Shown here: piece after piece, positions 33,019 to 43,967 of the stretch
How the letters are laid out: each line of letters begins with the position of its first letter
How positions within the stretch are numbered: the stretch's first letter is position 1
DNA from: Sanguinoderma infundibulare
Taxonomy: Eukaryota; Basidiomycota; Agaricomycetes; Polyporales; Polyporaceae
Length of the DNA: 64,000 bases
Reading direction: 5' to 3'
NCBI GenBank assembly: GCA_032821775.1
Contig: JAVLRN010000004.1
Coordinates: 2,108,001 to 2,172,000, forward strand
Made by a program: the position numbers and the translations under genes
Notes under the pieces: generated by a model
Told to the model about the DNA's origin: nothing
Database searches by the model: none
The model's input: the letters and a program-made list of their open reading frames with translations, nothing else

Positions 33019-34882
33019 ATGCGTACAGAGCTACCTGTCATCTCCTTCCTTTGCCTTGGACTCTTGGCCGTACTCTCCCCTGTCTGGCTCCACACACGAA
33101 ACGCCGCCGTGATCTCGCTGGCAGCATGGCTCTTCTGCTGCAGTCTTATACACGGCGTCAACGCCTTGTTATGGGCGGGGAACAACGCCGTGCACGTTCC
33201 GGTGTGGTGTGACATAGGTAAGAGGACATCGTGTTGTTTTCATGGGGCGATCGCATTGCTAACTGAAGGCCCGGGATCGTAAGTGACAAGAGTGCTCCTG
33301 GCGTCCCAGCTGGCACTCCCTGGTTGTGCGCTCGCTTTGATTCGGAAGTTGCGACGGTGCGCGGTCGGCCAGCTGAAAGCTCGTGCTTTCATGCAAGACC
33401 TTACATTCACCCTAATCATTCCCATCGTTTACATTATTCTTCGTAAGTAATACTCTGCCTTGTCCATTATCGGAGACCCTCAACCAGTTTACCATAGATG
33501 TCATCGTACAACCTCATCGTTTCGACATCGCCGAAGACTTCGGTTGCTTCGCCTCCATCGACACGTCTACAGTCTCCATAATACTCATCTGGATTCCGCC
33601 CCTCGTCGTCTGTATCACTGCTATCGGATTCGCTGTTCTTGCCGTCCGTGGTCGCTTGGACAGCGGTCTGGTCTTTTTCAGTTCCATATCGGACTCTCCG
33701 CATTCAAACATCTTCGCGTTCCTTAGACCGCTCATCACGTCCCTCCTCATAACCTTGGTTTCTTTCTCCATCACAATCTTCTCGGTATATGCCCGGGTCA
33801 CAACCATCGGTGGCATCGAGAAGTGGACGATCGACACTTGGAGCGGAGTGCACGCACACATCACCGAGGTGTTTGTCATTCCTCCCACAGCCCGTCTCGA
33901 CCTCGTGAGGACCGAGGTTGAGTGGTGGATCGTCCCTGCCTACTCCTTTGTATTCATTCTTGTCACGATTACGGGCCTCGCTTATCCCACAGGGAGCGAT
34001 TCGTGGGCCGGATACAAGGTCCTCATCCCCAGTTTCTCGCCCACGTTCCTGCGTCAACGACTGCCAGAACGTTTCTGTCGCTCATCCCAAGGTTTCGGTG
34101 CCCATGTCCTTCGCAGCGAACCGTCTTCCCCAATTCTCATCGGACGGGTCAAGCAATTGCCAGGGGACATTCGGCGTCCGTCAGCACCCCCGAAGGCCAA
34201 GCTCACTCCGCTCATCATCCCGGAGCGGCCGATGTCGACTTTCCAGTTGTCCGTCTCCCCCGAGGATCCCTTCGTCAAGTCGACGCTCGACTACGTCGTG
34301 TCGCCTACGGGCCGTGAAGCCCTCGCTCTTCCGCACCTCAGCATCCCCGTCCCACCCGCTCCCCGACCTCCGGTCCAGCGCAAGGCTGTTCCGCCGTCAT
34401 TGCCCCAATCTCCTCCATCTGGCTCCACTCCTCCCGAAAGACGTACCCCATCGCCACCGAGGGCGGCGCGTCGGGACTCGCTCCTCTTGGCTCCGTGGCC
34501 ACGGCCGCCTTCCACTGTCGTACTACCGGGGTCTCCGCGCACGCCTTCCCCCAAGACGAACGAGCAGATCGCGATCCAGCCTCCTTCCCCAACTGCCAGT
34601 ACCGCTGATGACCAGATTCGGCCTTCTCCGCGCCCGCCAAGCGTCTCGTCCGCGGCGCCGAGCATTTCGTCGTCGACGATAACGTATGGGTCGTTCTTCG
34701 ACGACAGCGAGACGCGCGACGTGCCATTCCAGGAGCACTTGGCCGACCTCGCGGTGGAACCCCAGCTCGCCATCCCAAAGCACCTCCGCAAGGTGCGGCG
34801 GGACAGGAGCTCGAGGAGGCGGAACGGCTCAGATGGGCTGTCTGGCGGAATATACATGACGGTGGTCAAGGAAACCGTATGA
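33019..34882 (+). CDS. STE3-type pheromone receptor 3 (GPCR, long tail)
   Basis: Three exons: 33019-33217, 33284-33442, 33498-34882; 580 aa, phases consistent. TM1 PVISFLCLGLLAVLSPVWL, TM2 AVISLAAWLFCCSLIHGVNA, HVPVWCDI, TM3 VLLASQLALPGCALALI, TM4 LTFTLIIPIVYIIL, then PHRFDIAEDFGCFASIDTS, TM5 VSIILIWIPPLVVCITAIGF, TM6 LITSLLITLVSFSITIFSVY and TM7 WWIVPAYSFVFILVTITGLA. The Pro/Ser-rich tail of nearly 300 aa is unusually long. The gene is in opposite orientation to receptors 1 and 2 and has a different exon pattern, so it is a separate receptor lineage. Role as for STE3 receptors: pheromone sensing at the plasma membrane. Confidence 0.92.
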
Positions 34883-35461
34883 TTTGGTGTGCGCTTAATG
34901 GAAACACATGTCTAAGTATCTTTTAGCTGTTTTACGAGGGCTTCTCTTCTCGAATAGTCAACTAATGTTCATTTCTTACGCTTGCCAGTCGCGAGCGCTT
35001 CTCACGTCGGGGACGGTTTATGCGCCTCTGGTATATTCTAGCCACTTTGCACACTCCTGTATCTATTCGTAGCCAGCTGTAGCATATAAATTCTCCATGT
35101 CTTGATTGTTCTGACCCTCGTTTGACTGTTTGTCCCATGCGCGCGCGATTGAGAGGATTGTGGCCTAGTCCGAGTCGGGTCGAGCGCTCCGCCTTCCAAA
35201 TATAGCAGAGCGGGGCATGATGAGCGCGTCAAGAGTTACGTCGAGAGCTGCCACAAACGAACCCTCCCCTGACGACGTCGATAGCGGCGGCGACTACATA
35301 CACCTCTCCGGAATGGTCCTCGGCATCTAGCACTGCGCCCTTCTTCCACGCGGTCCACCGCACCCAGTCCACGTTGAAGCAGCCCTCTTAACGCCATCCC
35401 CACGACTGCTCGCACGAGCGCACGACAGACAGGCCAAGTTCCTCATCTATACCCCCTCATC
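34883..35461. other. spacer
   Basis: Terminator of receptor 3 and promoter of the next gene. No further gene seen and no CaaX ORF found. Confidence 0.5.
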
Positions 35462-37126
35462 ATGGCTACTCGCGCAGCGGAAGCAGGCCCATCCCGCCCT
35501 CTTGTATCTGCAAAGCACTCCTCCTTGACCGGATCGACGGCGGTTGACCTGGGGGATCTGGGAGAAGAGAGCTTCGGGAGCGTCTCTGAGGCGTCGGGCA
35601 CCGAAGGCGAGTCCGAGTCCGAGTCTACCGACCAAGAGTATCAAGATGCCCCTCTATCCCGCCAGGACATCAAGGGCAAGGCTCCTGTGTCTCCTGCGGG
35701 TGCACGAGCTCCGGCGGCGGCTCCGTCCAAGAAAGGGGGCTCATGGACCGACTTGGACCTGTCCATCATCGTAGCGCTGGTCTCGCCCATCGGGAACTGG
35801 CTGACGGGCGGGGACCACATAAAGAACCTGTTCCTCATCATCCTGTTGATCCTCTACTTGCACCAGATCATCGAGAGTACGTCGTTCGCCCGTACACGGT
35901 GCCGCCGGCAGAAAGGCTGACTATATGCGCTATCAGTTCCTTGGCAGCTCTACCTCGGCGCTCGCCCCCGCAAGACGGGCCGCCGCGTGCCTTCGGTCTC
36001 GGGAGAGGAGGACGAGAGAGTCGCGCGTTTGGCCGGGCTCGCTCAGAACGAGCTGCACCGGCACGAGCTTGGGTACCTTGTCCTCGCGGTACTATCTCCC
36101 TTCATCGGAGCGATCTTCCTCCGCCATGTCCTGTCTGCTCTCGGCGAGCAGAACACGCTCTCCTGGTTCAGCACCACCCTTTTCGTGCTCGCTACGGGCA
36201 TCCGACCGTGGACCCACTTCATCCACCGCCTCCAAAACCGCACACGCGAGTTGCACACCGCCCTCCACTACCCGGATGAAGACTCGCTTGTGCACATGTA
36301 CGAGCAGACGAATCGCGCGCTGCAGACCTCGCTGAAGCGCATCGACTCACTCGAGCGCCAGATCGGTGTCATGCGAGAGGACATCAAGCGAGTGGAGCGG
36401 CTGCGCGAGGTCTGCGACGACCTGGCCGACGTTCTCGGCGAGCTCGAACGGGCCGGAAAGCGCAACGAGCGAAAAGCGGATGCGGGCCGGGCTGCGCAGA
36501 GCGTGCGTCTCACGGCGCTCGAACAGAGCGTGGCCCAGCTCGAGCAGCGGAGGCAACGGGACATGGCTGCGTTCGAGGCGGCGGGCGTGCGCCTTCCGAA
36601 AGGGGACGCTTTCCTCCAGCACATATGGTCATCGTTCGGAGCTATCTTGGACAAGCTCCTGTACGTGCCTCGCGCACTCCTTCTCTTTGGTCTGGAAGAG
36701 CCGTGCCACGAGCACAAGAGCACGAGCCCCAAGGAGTTCCGCCTGCAGCTCCCTACCAACGGCATCAACGGCAATGGGACCGCCCATCATACCCGAATCC
36801 GCAGCCCTGACCGCGAGAAGCACCTGCCGCATCTCGTTCCGCGCCTGGAGACGATCCCGGAGGCGGAGAACTCGGACTCTGAGGAGACGTTCGTCTCCGA
36901 CAAGGAGAGTCCATCTCCAGGTCCAGGCATCGCGACCTCGCCGCCAAAGCACAGCCGGCGGAAGAGTATCAGCAGCGGGACGTCGTCGCACCGTCACCGG
37001 GTGAAGACGCTCGGGCAGAAGGTGTTCGAGTTCGCGCAGAACGTCGTTCTGTGGCCGTACCGGTTCAGCGTCCGGGTCCTCGTCGCGTTCCTCCCTCCCG
37101 TCCGGAGCGTCATGCCGCGTGTGTGA
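35462..37126 (+). CDS. conserved membrane protein with coiled coil, unknown function
   Basis: Two exons, 35462-35876 and 35937-37126, 534 aa. The N-terminus is acidic and Ser-rich (ESESESTDQEYQDAP). A first hydrophobic segment, IKNLFLIILLILYLHQII, spans the intron region. A second pair is LGYLVLAVLSPFIGAIFL and the weaker LSWFSTTLFVLATGI. A long heptad-rich region follows (SLKRIDSLERQIGVMREDIK onward), then a Ser/Pro-rich tail with a basic patch and a hydrophobic end (PYRFSVRVLVAFLPP). The layout suggests an integral ER or nuclear-envelope type membrane protein with a cytoplasmic coiled coil; that location is inference. I do not recognise the family. It sits right beside the receptor cluster. 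Confidence 0.8.
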
Positions 37127-37815
37127 TTCCCGTCATCCTGCCTTGTCTCCCTGATTCTCGTTTCGATGTCACGCGGATGAGTCCCTTCGTTTTCCAGTGT
37201 CTCCCGTCATTGCATTATGTTATGTTATGTTCGCCTGCATCGCCTCTCCAACCCAGCATTGTGTCCCCGTCTGTATTCCTCGTCCCGTTGTAGTAGTAAT
37301 CGCACTCGCACTCTTCCTCGATCCTCGATCCTCTTCGGTCTGTAGCATTTTATTCGGGTACATCATCGTCGTACCTGTCGCGCGAACGTATTCGTTATCT
37401 CGTATCATGCGTGTTGTCGAGCAGCACAGTAATCGTATCTTTGAGTTCTCCCGGCGACCGGGTGTAGTCATCATGCATAGTGTTCGTTGTACTACGAGAG
37501 TCATACGTCTCGCGCGGATTAATTAGAGTTCGTGTTCGTATGAAGACGTGTTGTAGGCACTCGTGCTTCTGGGCATGAGGTGATGGTGTTGTGCACAGGT
37601 ACGTGAATTCGAGATTGATGTTTGGCCTCAGGTTGATAACCATTAACTCCAATATAGATGTGATGGCATCAAGCTGGCGTGTTGCAATGTATTGGGTTTG
37701 AAACTCTCATGCCCACGGGCTGTTGAGGCCTCGTGTCGTCCACTGGCGGTTGTACCCTCAGCGTCGCAGACACCCTTTTCTTCTACTCCCTTAGACTGTA
37801 TCCTACCGACTCATC
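37127..37815. other. spacer
   Basis: Probable 3' UTR of the previous gene and promoter of the F-box-like gene. Contains a short TTATGTTATGTTATG repeat. No gene seen. Confidence 0.5.
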
Positions 37816-39082
37816 GTGTCCTCCACCATGTCCTCCACCACGCTTCCGGTCGAACTCGTCGAGCACATCATCGACATGTATCGCGGTGATTACCACACAC
37901 TCTGCAACTTCTCCCTCTCCTGTCGCGCACTCCAACCCCGCAGTCGTCTCCATCTCTTTGGCCGCATCGTCATCAAAACCATGGAGCAAATACAATCATT
38001 CTCAGAATTTCTCGATGCTCGCCCATGGCTACCTCCCTTGATTCAAAAAGTCACCGTTGACTCCCGATTATCCGCGATCTGGGACAAAGGACTATCTCCC
38101 TTGCCTGCGGTCGTTCCAGATCCTATCTTCATCGAGCTGCCCAACCTCCGTTATTGGACATTTCGTGGCCCTTGGGGGTTGTCCTTTTCATTCGACCCCT
38201 TCATGTCGACGGGGTTCAGATTCTATGGTGTTCACATCCAATCTATGACCCTCGAGAGCATCACATTTCCTAGCGATGCCGACTTGGGGCGCCTTCTCTT
38301 TGCGTTCCCCAATATTCAGACTCTGCGCTGCGAGGATATTGAAGTTACGGCGGAAGTTCCGAGTGCGGCGGATGCATCGATTCGAACACGGTTGGCCGAA
38401 CAGCTCCGTCTAAGCAGTCTAACGGTAAGCTTGTCATTGATGCTTGCTCTTACTCCCAGGTCAAACGTGGTAATGAGACCTCTCCAACTACAGATAGACA
38501 TCTACGGTTCCAACAGTTCGACCATGTTCTTGCTGGAGATATCGCAGGCTACTGTCGAAGACCTCACCCTGTTGACGAGCCCTGGTGCAATGAGCTTTGA
38601 TGAAGGAATCGTTGGGGGTGCGTACATCTGGCATTTAAAGAGGTGAAATGATATCTGATGAAAATCTATTCACTCGCGAACGTCTAGTCATATCACGGTT
38701 TTCCCGCCTCAACGCCTTGTCGGTGACTATTGATGATACGACCCCACAGCGGCTTTCATCAGAGTTTGACGCAGCTCTTTCGGGGCTTGCCGAGCTTCTG
38801 AGGTCTATCGACCGCTCCGGTCTCGGAGACGCGCTGAAGGCGACGGTGACAATCCCGTTCAACTCCCCTTTGAGTGGCTTCTACAATTCCCTTTCCCTCG
38901 ACGTCACCCCCGAGACCCGCAGGGGGCTCGAGGAGGTTAACCTTGTCTCTCCGTCACAGCGGACCTTGATTCTTCGGCTTGAGCGGCGGAGCCTCCGTAC
39001 GTGCAGGCAGGAATCTTGGATATCTGCCATTGAAGGTCTATTTCCGGAGTTACACAGTCGAAAGTTGCTCAAAGTTGAGTGA
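37816..39082 (+). CDS. F-box-like protein
   Basis: Three exons, 37816-38424, 38494-38617, 38688-39082, 375 aa. The N-terminus (LPVELVEHIIDMYRGDYHTL, CNFSLSCRALQPRSRLHLFG) has the F-box pattern: LP-E---I-D, then SL-CR. The remainder is a leucine-rich, irregular-repeat region typical of the large basidiomycete F-box families, including LPNLRYWTFRG and FPNIQTLRCEDIE. The end, FPELHSRKLLKVE, also matches the family. Predicted role: substrate adaptor of an SCF ubiquitin ligase; the substrate is unknown. A second in-frame ATG lies four codons in. The reading frame continues past the TGA stop, through a phase-matched intron, into the WD40 sequence downstream. Confidence 0.8.
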
Positions 39083-39149
39083 CCCAGTGATGGTAAGCTC
39101 TGCTCCGCTATTAATTTGCTTTATGGCTTGGGCTCATCATGGTTCCCAG

Positions 39150-40217
39150 AGAATGTTGAAGTTGTCGCTCATGAAGGAGAAATTGAGAGACTCATTGCAT
39201 CTCCCGACGGCAAATGGTTCGCAACTTGCGGATCGGTCGACTCTACCATCTTCGTCTGGGATGCTGAACAGCACACCATCGTCTGGGACTGGATCGCTCA
39301 CGAGTGGAATGTTCACGACCTCGCTTTCTCCCCCGACAGTCGCTACATCCTGTCCGTGGGCAAGGACACCACTCCAAAAGTGTGGGACCTGGATGCCGAT
39401 GCCGTACTCGTAGCGACACTCGAGGGCCACGAGGACTGGGTCAGGTGCTGTTCATGGGCCAGCACCAGTTTGCTTGCCACCGGGTCTGATAACGGGACCG
39501 TGATTGTGTGGGATGGCCCAAACGGCGGCGGCGGTGGATTCCAGCCACTCTATGGACCCTCGGCGCGATGGAGCTAGCGTCAAAACCATCCAGTTCTCGC
39601 CAACTGGGTCCTTACTCTTGGCGTTCCACTGGTTTTTGCAGCCAGAAGACTCGGAGGAAGCACGTTACGTCTGTGCGTGGGACCTCGACACCGAACCTGG
39701 TCCCCTCCACCAGGCGCTCTGCAAGCAGAGTACCGCGATCCATCATACCGCATTCCATCCGACTAACCCCCGAATGGCTACCGTCTCGACGGACGGCACG
39801 CTTTGCCTCTGGGACCTCAAGGCAGGAGAGGCGCTGCATACGATCTCCCTTGAACCTCCTCGTGGCGACCGTGTCATATTCATGCCCTGCAGCAGTTTCA
39901 TCCTGGTACTCGGGACACCCGACGGAGTTGCCAAAACATGGGACCCGGAGAGTGGCCAAGTCACGCCGCTTGCCAGTGTTCGTGAGGCTTCCCTTTCGCC
40001 CGATGGGCGGTACATAGCAGGCAGGTGGCGAGGAGCCGTTGGACTATGGAGCACCAAAGACGGTTCGCGCACGGCGGTGTTGGAGGAGTATAATACTAAT
40101 GAGTACTGGCGGAACAGCCCCTGGCTTCTCACTTTCTCGAGCGATGGACGAGTGTTAGCTATTGGCGATGACAACGGTGATGTGAGGTTCCACAGACTTG
40201 ACGATTTCATTTCGTAA
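39150..40217 (+). pseudogene. WD40-repeat protein, frameshifted
   Basis: The sequence reads through several WD40 blades: GEIERLIASPDGKWFATCGS...FVWD, WNVHDLAFSPDSRYILSVGK...KVWD, WVRCCSWASTSLLATGSDNG...VWD, then ASVKTIQFSPTGSLL, IHHTAFHPTNPRMATVSTDG...LWD and so on, ending FHRLDDFIS at 40217. The frame changes by one base at about 39514 (GGATGGCCCA), where an additional G would explain the shift; it could be a sequencing error. There is no obvious start codon: 39150 follows an intron-like 57-nt stretch with GTAAGC...TTCCCAG ends whose phase fits the F-box gene upstream. WD40 propellers are protein-binding scaffolds. Confidence 0.7.
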
Positions 40218-41027
40218 TGCCGCCTGAGCGATACGCACCACCACTGTACTATAGACCGGTAGCACGATACGGTGAAGTCGATACTGCTACTGTCCTTTGT
40301 ACTTGCGTACCTACGAACTCGACGAACGCTCTTCGAGGTTCAAGCAATCAGCCTCTGACCATCCTGACGAGTGTTGCTGCGAACTTCCGCTGAGCTCCGA
40401 GAGAACTGCTTATTCCTAAAGCCGAAGACTTGACCGCGACTGAAGCAGGTGAGTGTACATTCTCGCATGTGGAAGACGACCTTTCCCTTCACATCCGTCA
40501 TCAGGAAAGGACCAAGCACAGCGCAAAGGGACTGGATCAGAAGTAAGGATCACCGCCTGCTGAATGATTTCCTTGGAAAAACATTGATGGTCAGAAATGC
40601 GTTCTCCTTGAAGATATTCAAATGCATCCAGAGCATGCTGCAGGATCCGTTCAAGTGCGACAAGGTAAACATTTTCAGGAACGGAGTCACGGACCTTTTG
40701 GACTAAATCTTCCGGCCCCTCGCCCACCGTCCATCCGAGTTGATCCATCTCTGGACCCAACTACGCGAGCTACATGATGCTTAGATAGTAATGAAGTCAA
40801 TGGAATCGGTTGAAAAGGCGTGAACATATGCTTACGACAGGTCCTTCCAGGTTCGCGCTGAACTGGGCGGAAGTGGGAAACAATTGGAGACACGGTATCG
40901 GGGCAGCTTCCTGTTGACCGAACTTTAGCAGACTTTGGGATCGGACGGCACGAGCTGCATGCTATTGAAGGCGTCGGCGGGTCGCATAAAACGCTATTGA
41001 GGTAAAGCACAAACAAACTGTACAAGC
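40218..41027. other. spacer
   Basis: Between the WD40 remnant and the tRNA gene. Short ORFs only, without recognisable similarity. Confidence 0.5.
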
Positions 41028-41100
41028 TCCCGTTTAGCTCAGTTGGTAGAGCGCGTCACTAGTAATGACGAGGTCAGTCGTTCGAGTCGGCTAATGGGAA
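41028..41100 (+). tRNA. tRNA-Thr (anticodon AGT), intronless
   Basis: 73 nt folding into a full cloverleaf. The acceptor TCCCGTT pairs with AATGGGA, D-stem GCTC with GAGC, anticodon stem CGTCA with TGACG (loop CTAGTAA, anticodon AGT) and T-stem AGTCG with CGGCT around TTCGAGT; the discriminator is A. Followed by T-rich TTTCTATTTTT, a Pol III terminator. Confidence 0.96.
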
Positions 41101-41362
41101 TTTCTATTTTTCCTTTCTGCCATATTGCGAGTCTCTGGCGATGTGCCCGGCCACTGCCAGTTGATCGTGTACGACTCGGACCACAACCGGTTTGAAGGCT
41201 CTTGAGCTGACCCGTTCTAGGCTAATTTGTAACCAAATGGAAGGTGCGCATGCATGCTCGAAGTTCCTCAGCGAAGCTTTCTCCCATAGGCGTGAACGTA
41301 ATAGTCCACCCCCGTCACGGTGGACAAATGTGTTGGTCCCCGTTCCAGCTGTTTTCAGAACG
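41101..41362. other. spacer before the inverted repeat
   Basis: No gene seen. Confidence 0.4.
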
Positions 41363-41632
41363 ATAGGCTCTCTGGAGGAAAACTCGTTCAGGTCGGCTAG
41401 GCAGCTGACGTCGATGGGAGCCCCAGACGCTCCGGTGCCCTGGCCCCAGGTCCCAGCGAGGCGCCGCGGTGACCACGCCGGGTGGCCCATTGGAGTGCCC
41501 GACTGCCAGATCGGGTTCCCATCGATGTCGGCGCGGCGCCCTGCTGGGATCTGGGGCCAGGGCACCGGGGCGTCTGGGGATCCCATCGACTCGGACATCC
41601 GACCTGAAGGAGTTTTCCTCCAGAGAGCCTAT
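41363..41632. repeat. 270-bp inverted repeat (foldback/MITE-like)
   Basis: The left arm starts ATAGGCTCTCTGGAGGAAAA and the right arm ends with its reverse complement. Pairing continues for about 110 bp with scattered differences (GGTGCCCTGGCCCCAG shared). The central 60-80 bp is unpaired or partly paired. CAGCTGT occurs on both sides a few bases outside (near 41347 and at 41634), a possible but unproven target duplication. Confidence 0.75.
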
Positions 41633-42010
41633 ACAGCTGTCAAGTTCAAGGAAGCAATCTCCTAGATACATGAGCCACGATGGTTAGTCACCCAGACCTT
41701 ATGCGAATTCCCTCTTCAGTTTCGTTCAATACTTATTCCGGTTGTATGGCAACATGATCAGTCAATGTGGTACTTTCAAGTGCCATGTTCCCCGGGCTAG
41801 CGGCGTCTGGGATCTGTCCCTGTATCACGAATTCCTCAGTATGAAACACTGGCAGGGGCGTCCAATCTCCCGGAAACAGCATTGTATCGTGACACGCTCC
41901 GTCGGGCGATAGCCAGGCTTCTGACCCAGGAGCCCGAGAGCTTCGGATTCGACTGGCTCATGGCGATGGGCGAAGCCATTCACAGCAGAATCTTTCTCTT
42001 ACCTGGTTCA
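41633..42010. other. spacer
   Basis: Upstream region of the amine oxidase gene. Confidence 0.4.
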
Positions 42011-42017
42011 TATATAA
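42011..42017 (+). promoter_or_regulatory. TATA box
   Basis: TATATAA about 100 bp upstream of the amine oxidase ATG at 42112. Confidence 0.6.
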
Positions 42018-43394
42018 CAAGGCCTGACAGCGCTCAACTGGGCCTGATCCCAACGTCTGCCTCTCTCACCCCTGCTTTGCTGGGCCGCTTTGAGCCGGAC
42101 TTCCTTGGAAGATGTCAATTTCCGTGCCTCAACTACTGATACTTGGCCTTGGGCTTTTTACTTTTCTGCCTTCACTGGCCACCGCCCGAGCAGTTGGACG
42201 GTCGACACAAGATTCTGGCAAGAATGCAACGGTTCTGATTCTAGGGGGCGGTGTTGCCGGTGTCATCGCCGCCCGTACCCTCCACGAACACGGAATCACG
42301 AACTTCACCATAGTCGAAGCCCGCGGTATGCATCTGGCATCCATCGCGTGCGAGACGGGGTTCATGCCGGGTTAATGACGAACGCAATCCCTATAGGTGA
42401 ACTCGGCGGACGATTACAATCCTTGAAGTTCGGTGCATCTGATCGTGAAGTAACGTTGGAGATCGGTGAGCAAACCTTCTTGTTTTCGGTGCTGGCGCAC
42501 TATTGTCCGTCCGTTAATTGACCTCGCCATCAGGGGCGAATTGGGTGCAAGGAACACAGACGGACGATGGGCCCGCGAACCCCATCTGGACTCTGGTCCA
42601 GAAGCACAAACTTCATACCCAGTTCAATGACTGGTACGGGAGCATTGGTAAGTGTCCTTCCACGAGCTGATCATCTCTGTGTCTGGAGCCCCGCGCTGAG
42701 CCTGCTTGACAATCAGCTACATTCGACTCTGCAGGCCCAACTGATTACATCGACGTCTTCAACGCCTCGGCAGGCGCATATACCAACCTCACCATTGCCG
42801 CCGGAACGCGAGTGGACAAGAGGCTCGTTGATGGCACGGCACGCACTGGATACTCGTTGGTCCACGCCAAGCCGCGCACTCCTCAAGCGATGGCGAGCGA
42901 GTACTACCAATTTGATTGGGAGTATGCTCAGACACCTGAGGAATCATCTTGGATCGCAAGCTCTTGGGTGCGTTTGGCCGACCTCTCCCCTTCCCCTGTA
43001 ATCTGTTGTTTATACCTTGCGGAGCCAACAGGGCAACAACTTCACTTACAACGCTGACGTAGGCGGCTTCGGCGACGACAATCGGATGTCTCTCGACCAG
43101 CGGGGCTTCAAGCATTTCATCCAGGCGGAAGCGGACGAGTTCCTATCTTCACGTCAACTGCTCCTCAACGCCACTGTCAAAGAGATCTCGCATTCATCCT
43201 CCGGCGTTACGGTAACTCGAGCCATCTACACAGGCTTTTGCAAGTGCGCGGTTTATTATACCGACCGCACTTGCAAGTGCGCGGGAAGATCCGGAGGGGG
43301 CTGGGCGGTGATGGCGCGTGGGGTAGACAGGGGCAACCGTCGCGCGATTGTCGGAGGTGCGCGATTGTCGGGTCGGGAAAGAAAAGACAACGGC

Positions 43395-43466
43395 AAAATC
43401 AGGGTTCGAACCCCCAGCAACACGAGCCATCTTGTTTTGAACATTACTCCAATCCACTAGTCTATA
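43395..43466 (-). other. tRNA-like Pol III promoter unit (left, outward)
   Basis: Minus strand: A-box TAGTGGATTGG (43449-43459), B-box GGTTCGAACCC (43402-43412), starts 47 nt apart, TTTT at 43395-43398. It does not form a full cloverleaf. Confidence 0.55.
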
Positions 43467-43879
43467 TACTCCTTGGGAGTAATACTATCATTTGCCCTAT
43501 GTAGTGCGACGACCCAGCATGAATCTCCGCCCAATGCCCAGATGGCGGCGCCCTGATGCAATTGCACACTCTGGAAAGTGTTGAATGAATTCTTTGTGCA
43601 TATGTTCTCTATCAGATACCTTCCAGGGCTGAGCACTGCCGTGGACTTGCAAATATTGGGGTCATCTGCAAGTACGACCCCACTGGGACTTCACGCACTT
43701 CTGGGACACTCCCGGAGGACGCTTGCATCAGGGGCGAGACGCTTGGCATCAGGGCGAGGCGCCTCCATCAGATGGGCTGTCACTTGAATCAGGCGGCGCA
43801 GTCACTTGCATCAGCGCGGGCGCGAGCATCGAGGCTGTAAGTATGTGTTATATACATTGTCCTCCCCAACAGGTATAAG

Positions 43880-43967
43880 GAACTGGTGGTGTAATGGTAA
43901 AATGGGTTGTTAGTAAAGTGTTTGGTGGTCGTTTGTTCAAGTCTCGATGGTAGCATTTTTTTTTTTT
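43880..43967 (+). other. tRNA-like Pol III promoter unit (right, outward)
   Basis: A-box TGGTGTAATGG (43887-43897), B-box-like GTTCAAGTC (43935-43943), the same 47-nt spacing, followed by a run of 12 T at 43956-43967, a strong Pol III stop. The T-arm pairs poorly. Confidence 0.6.

Noticed and set aside
43395..43967. tRNA-like units as functional tRNA genes
   Set aside because: A and B boxes are good, but acceptor and T-stems do not pair; treated as tRNA-like Pol III promoter units instead.
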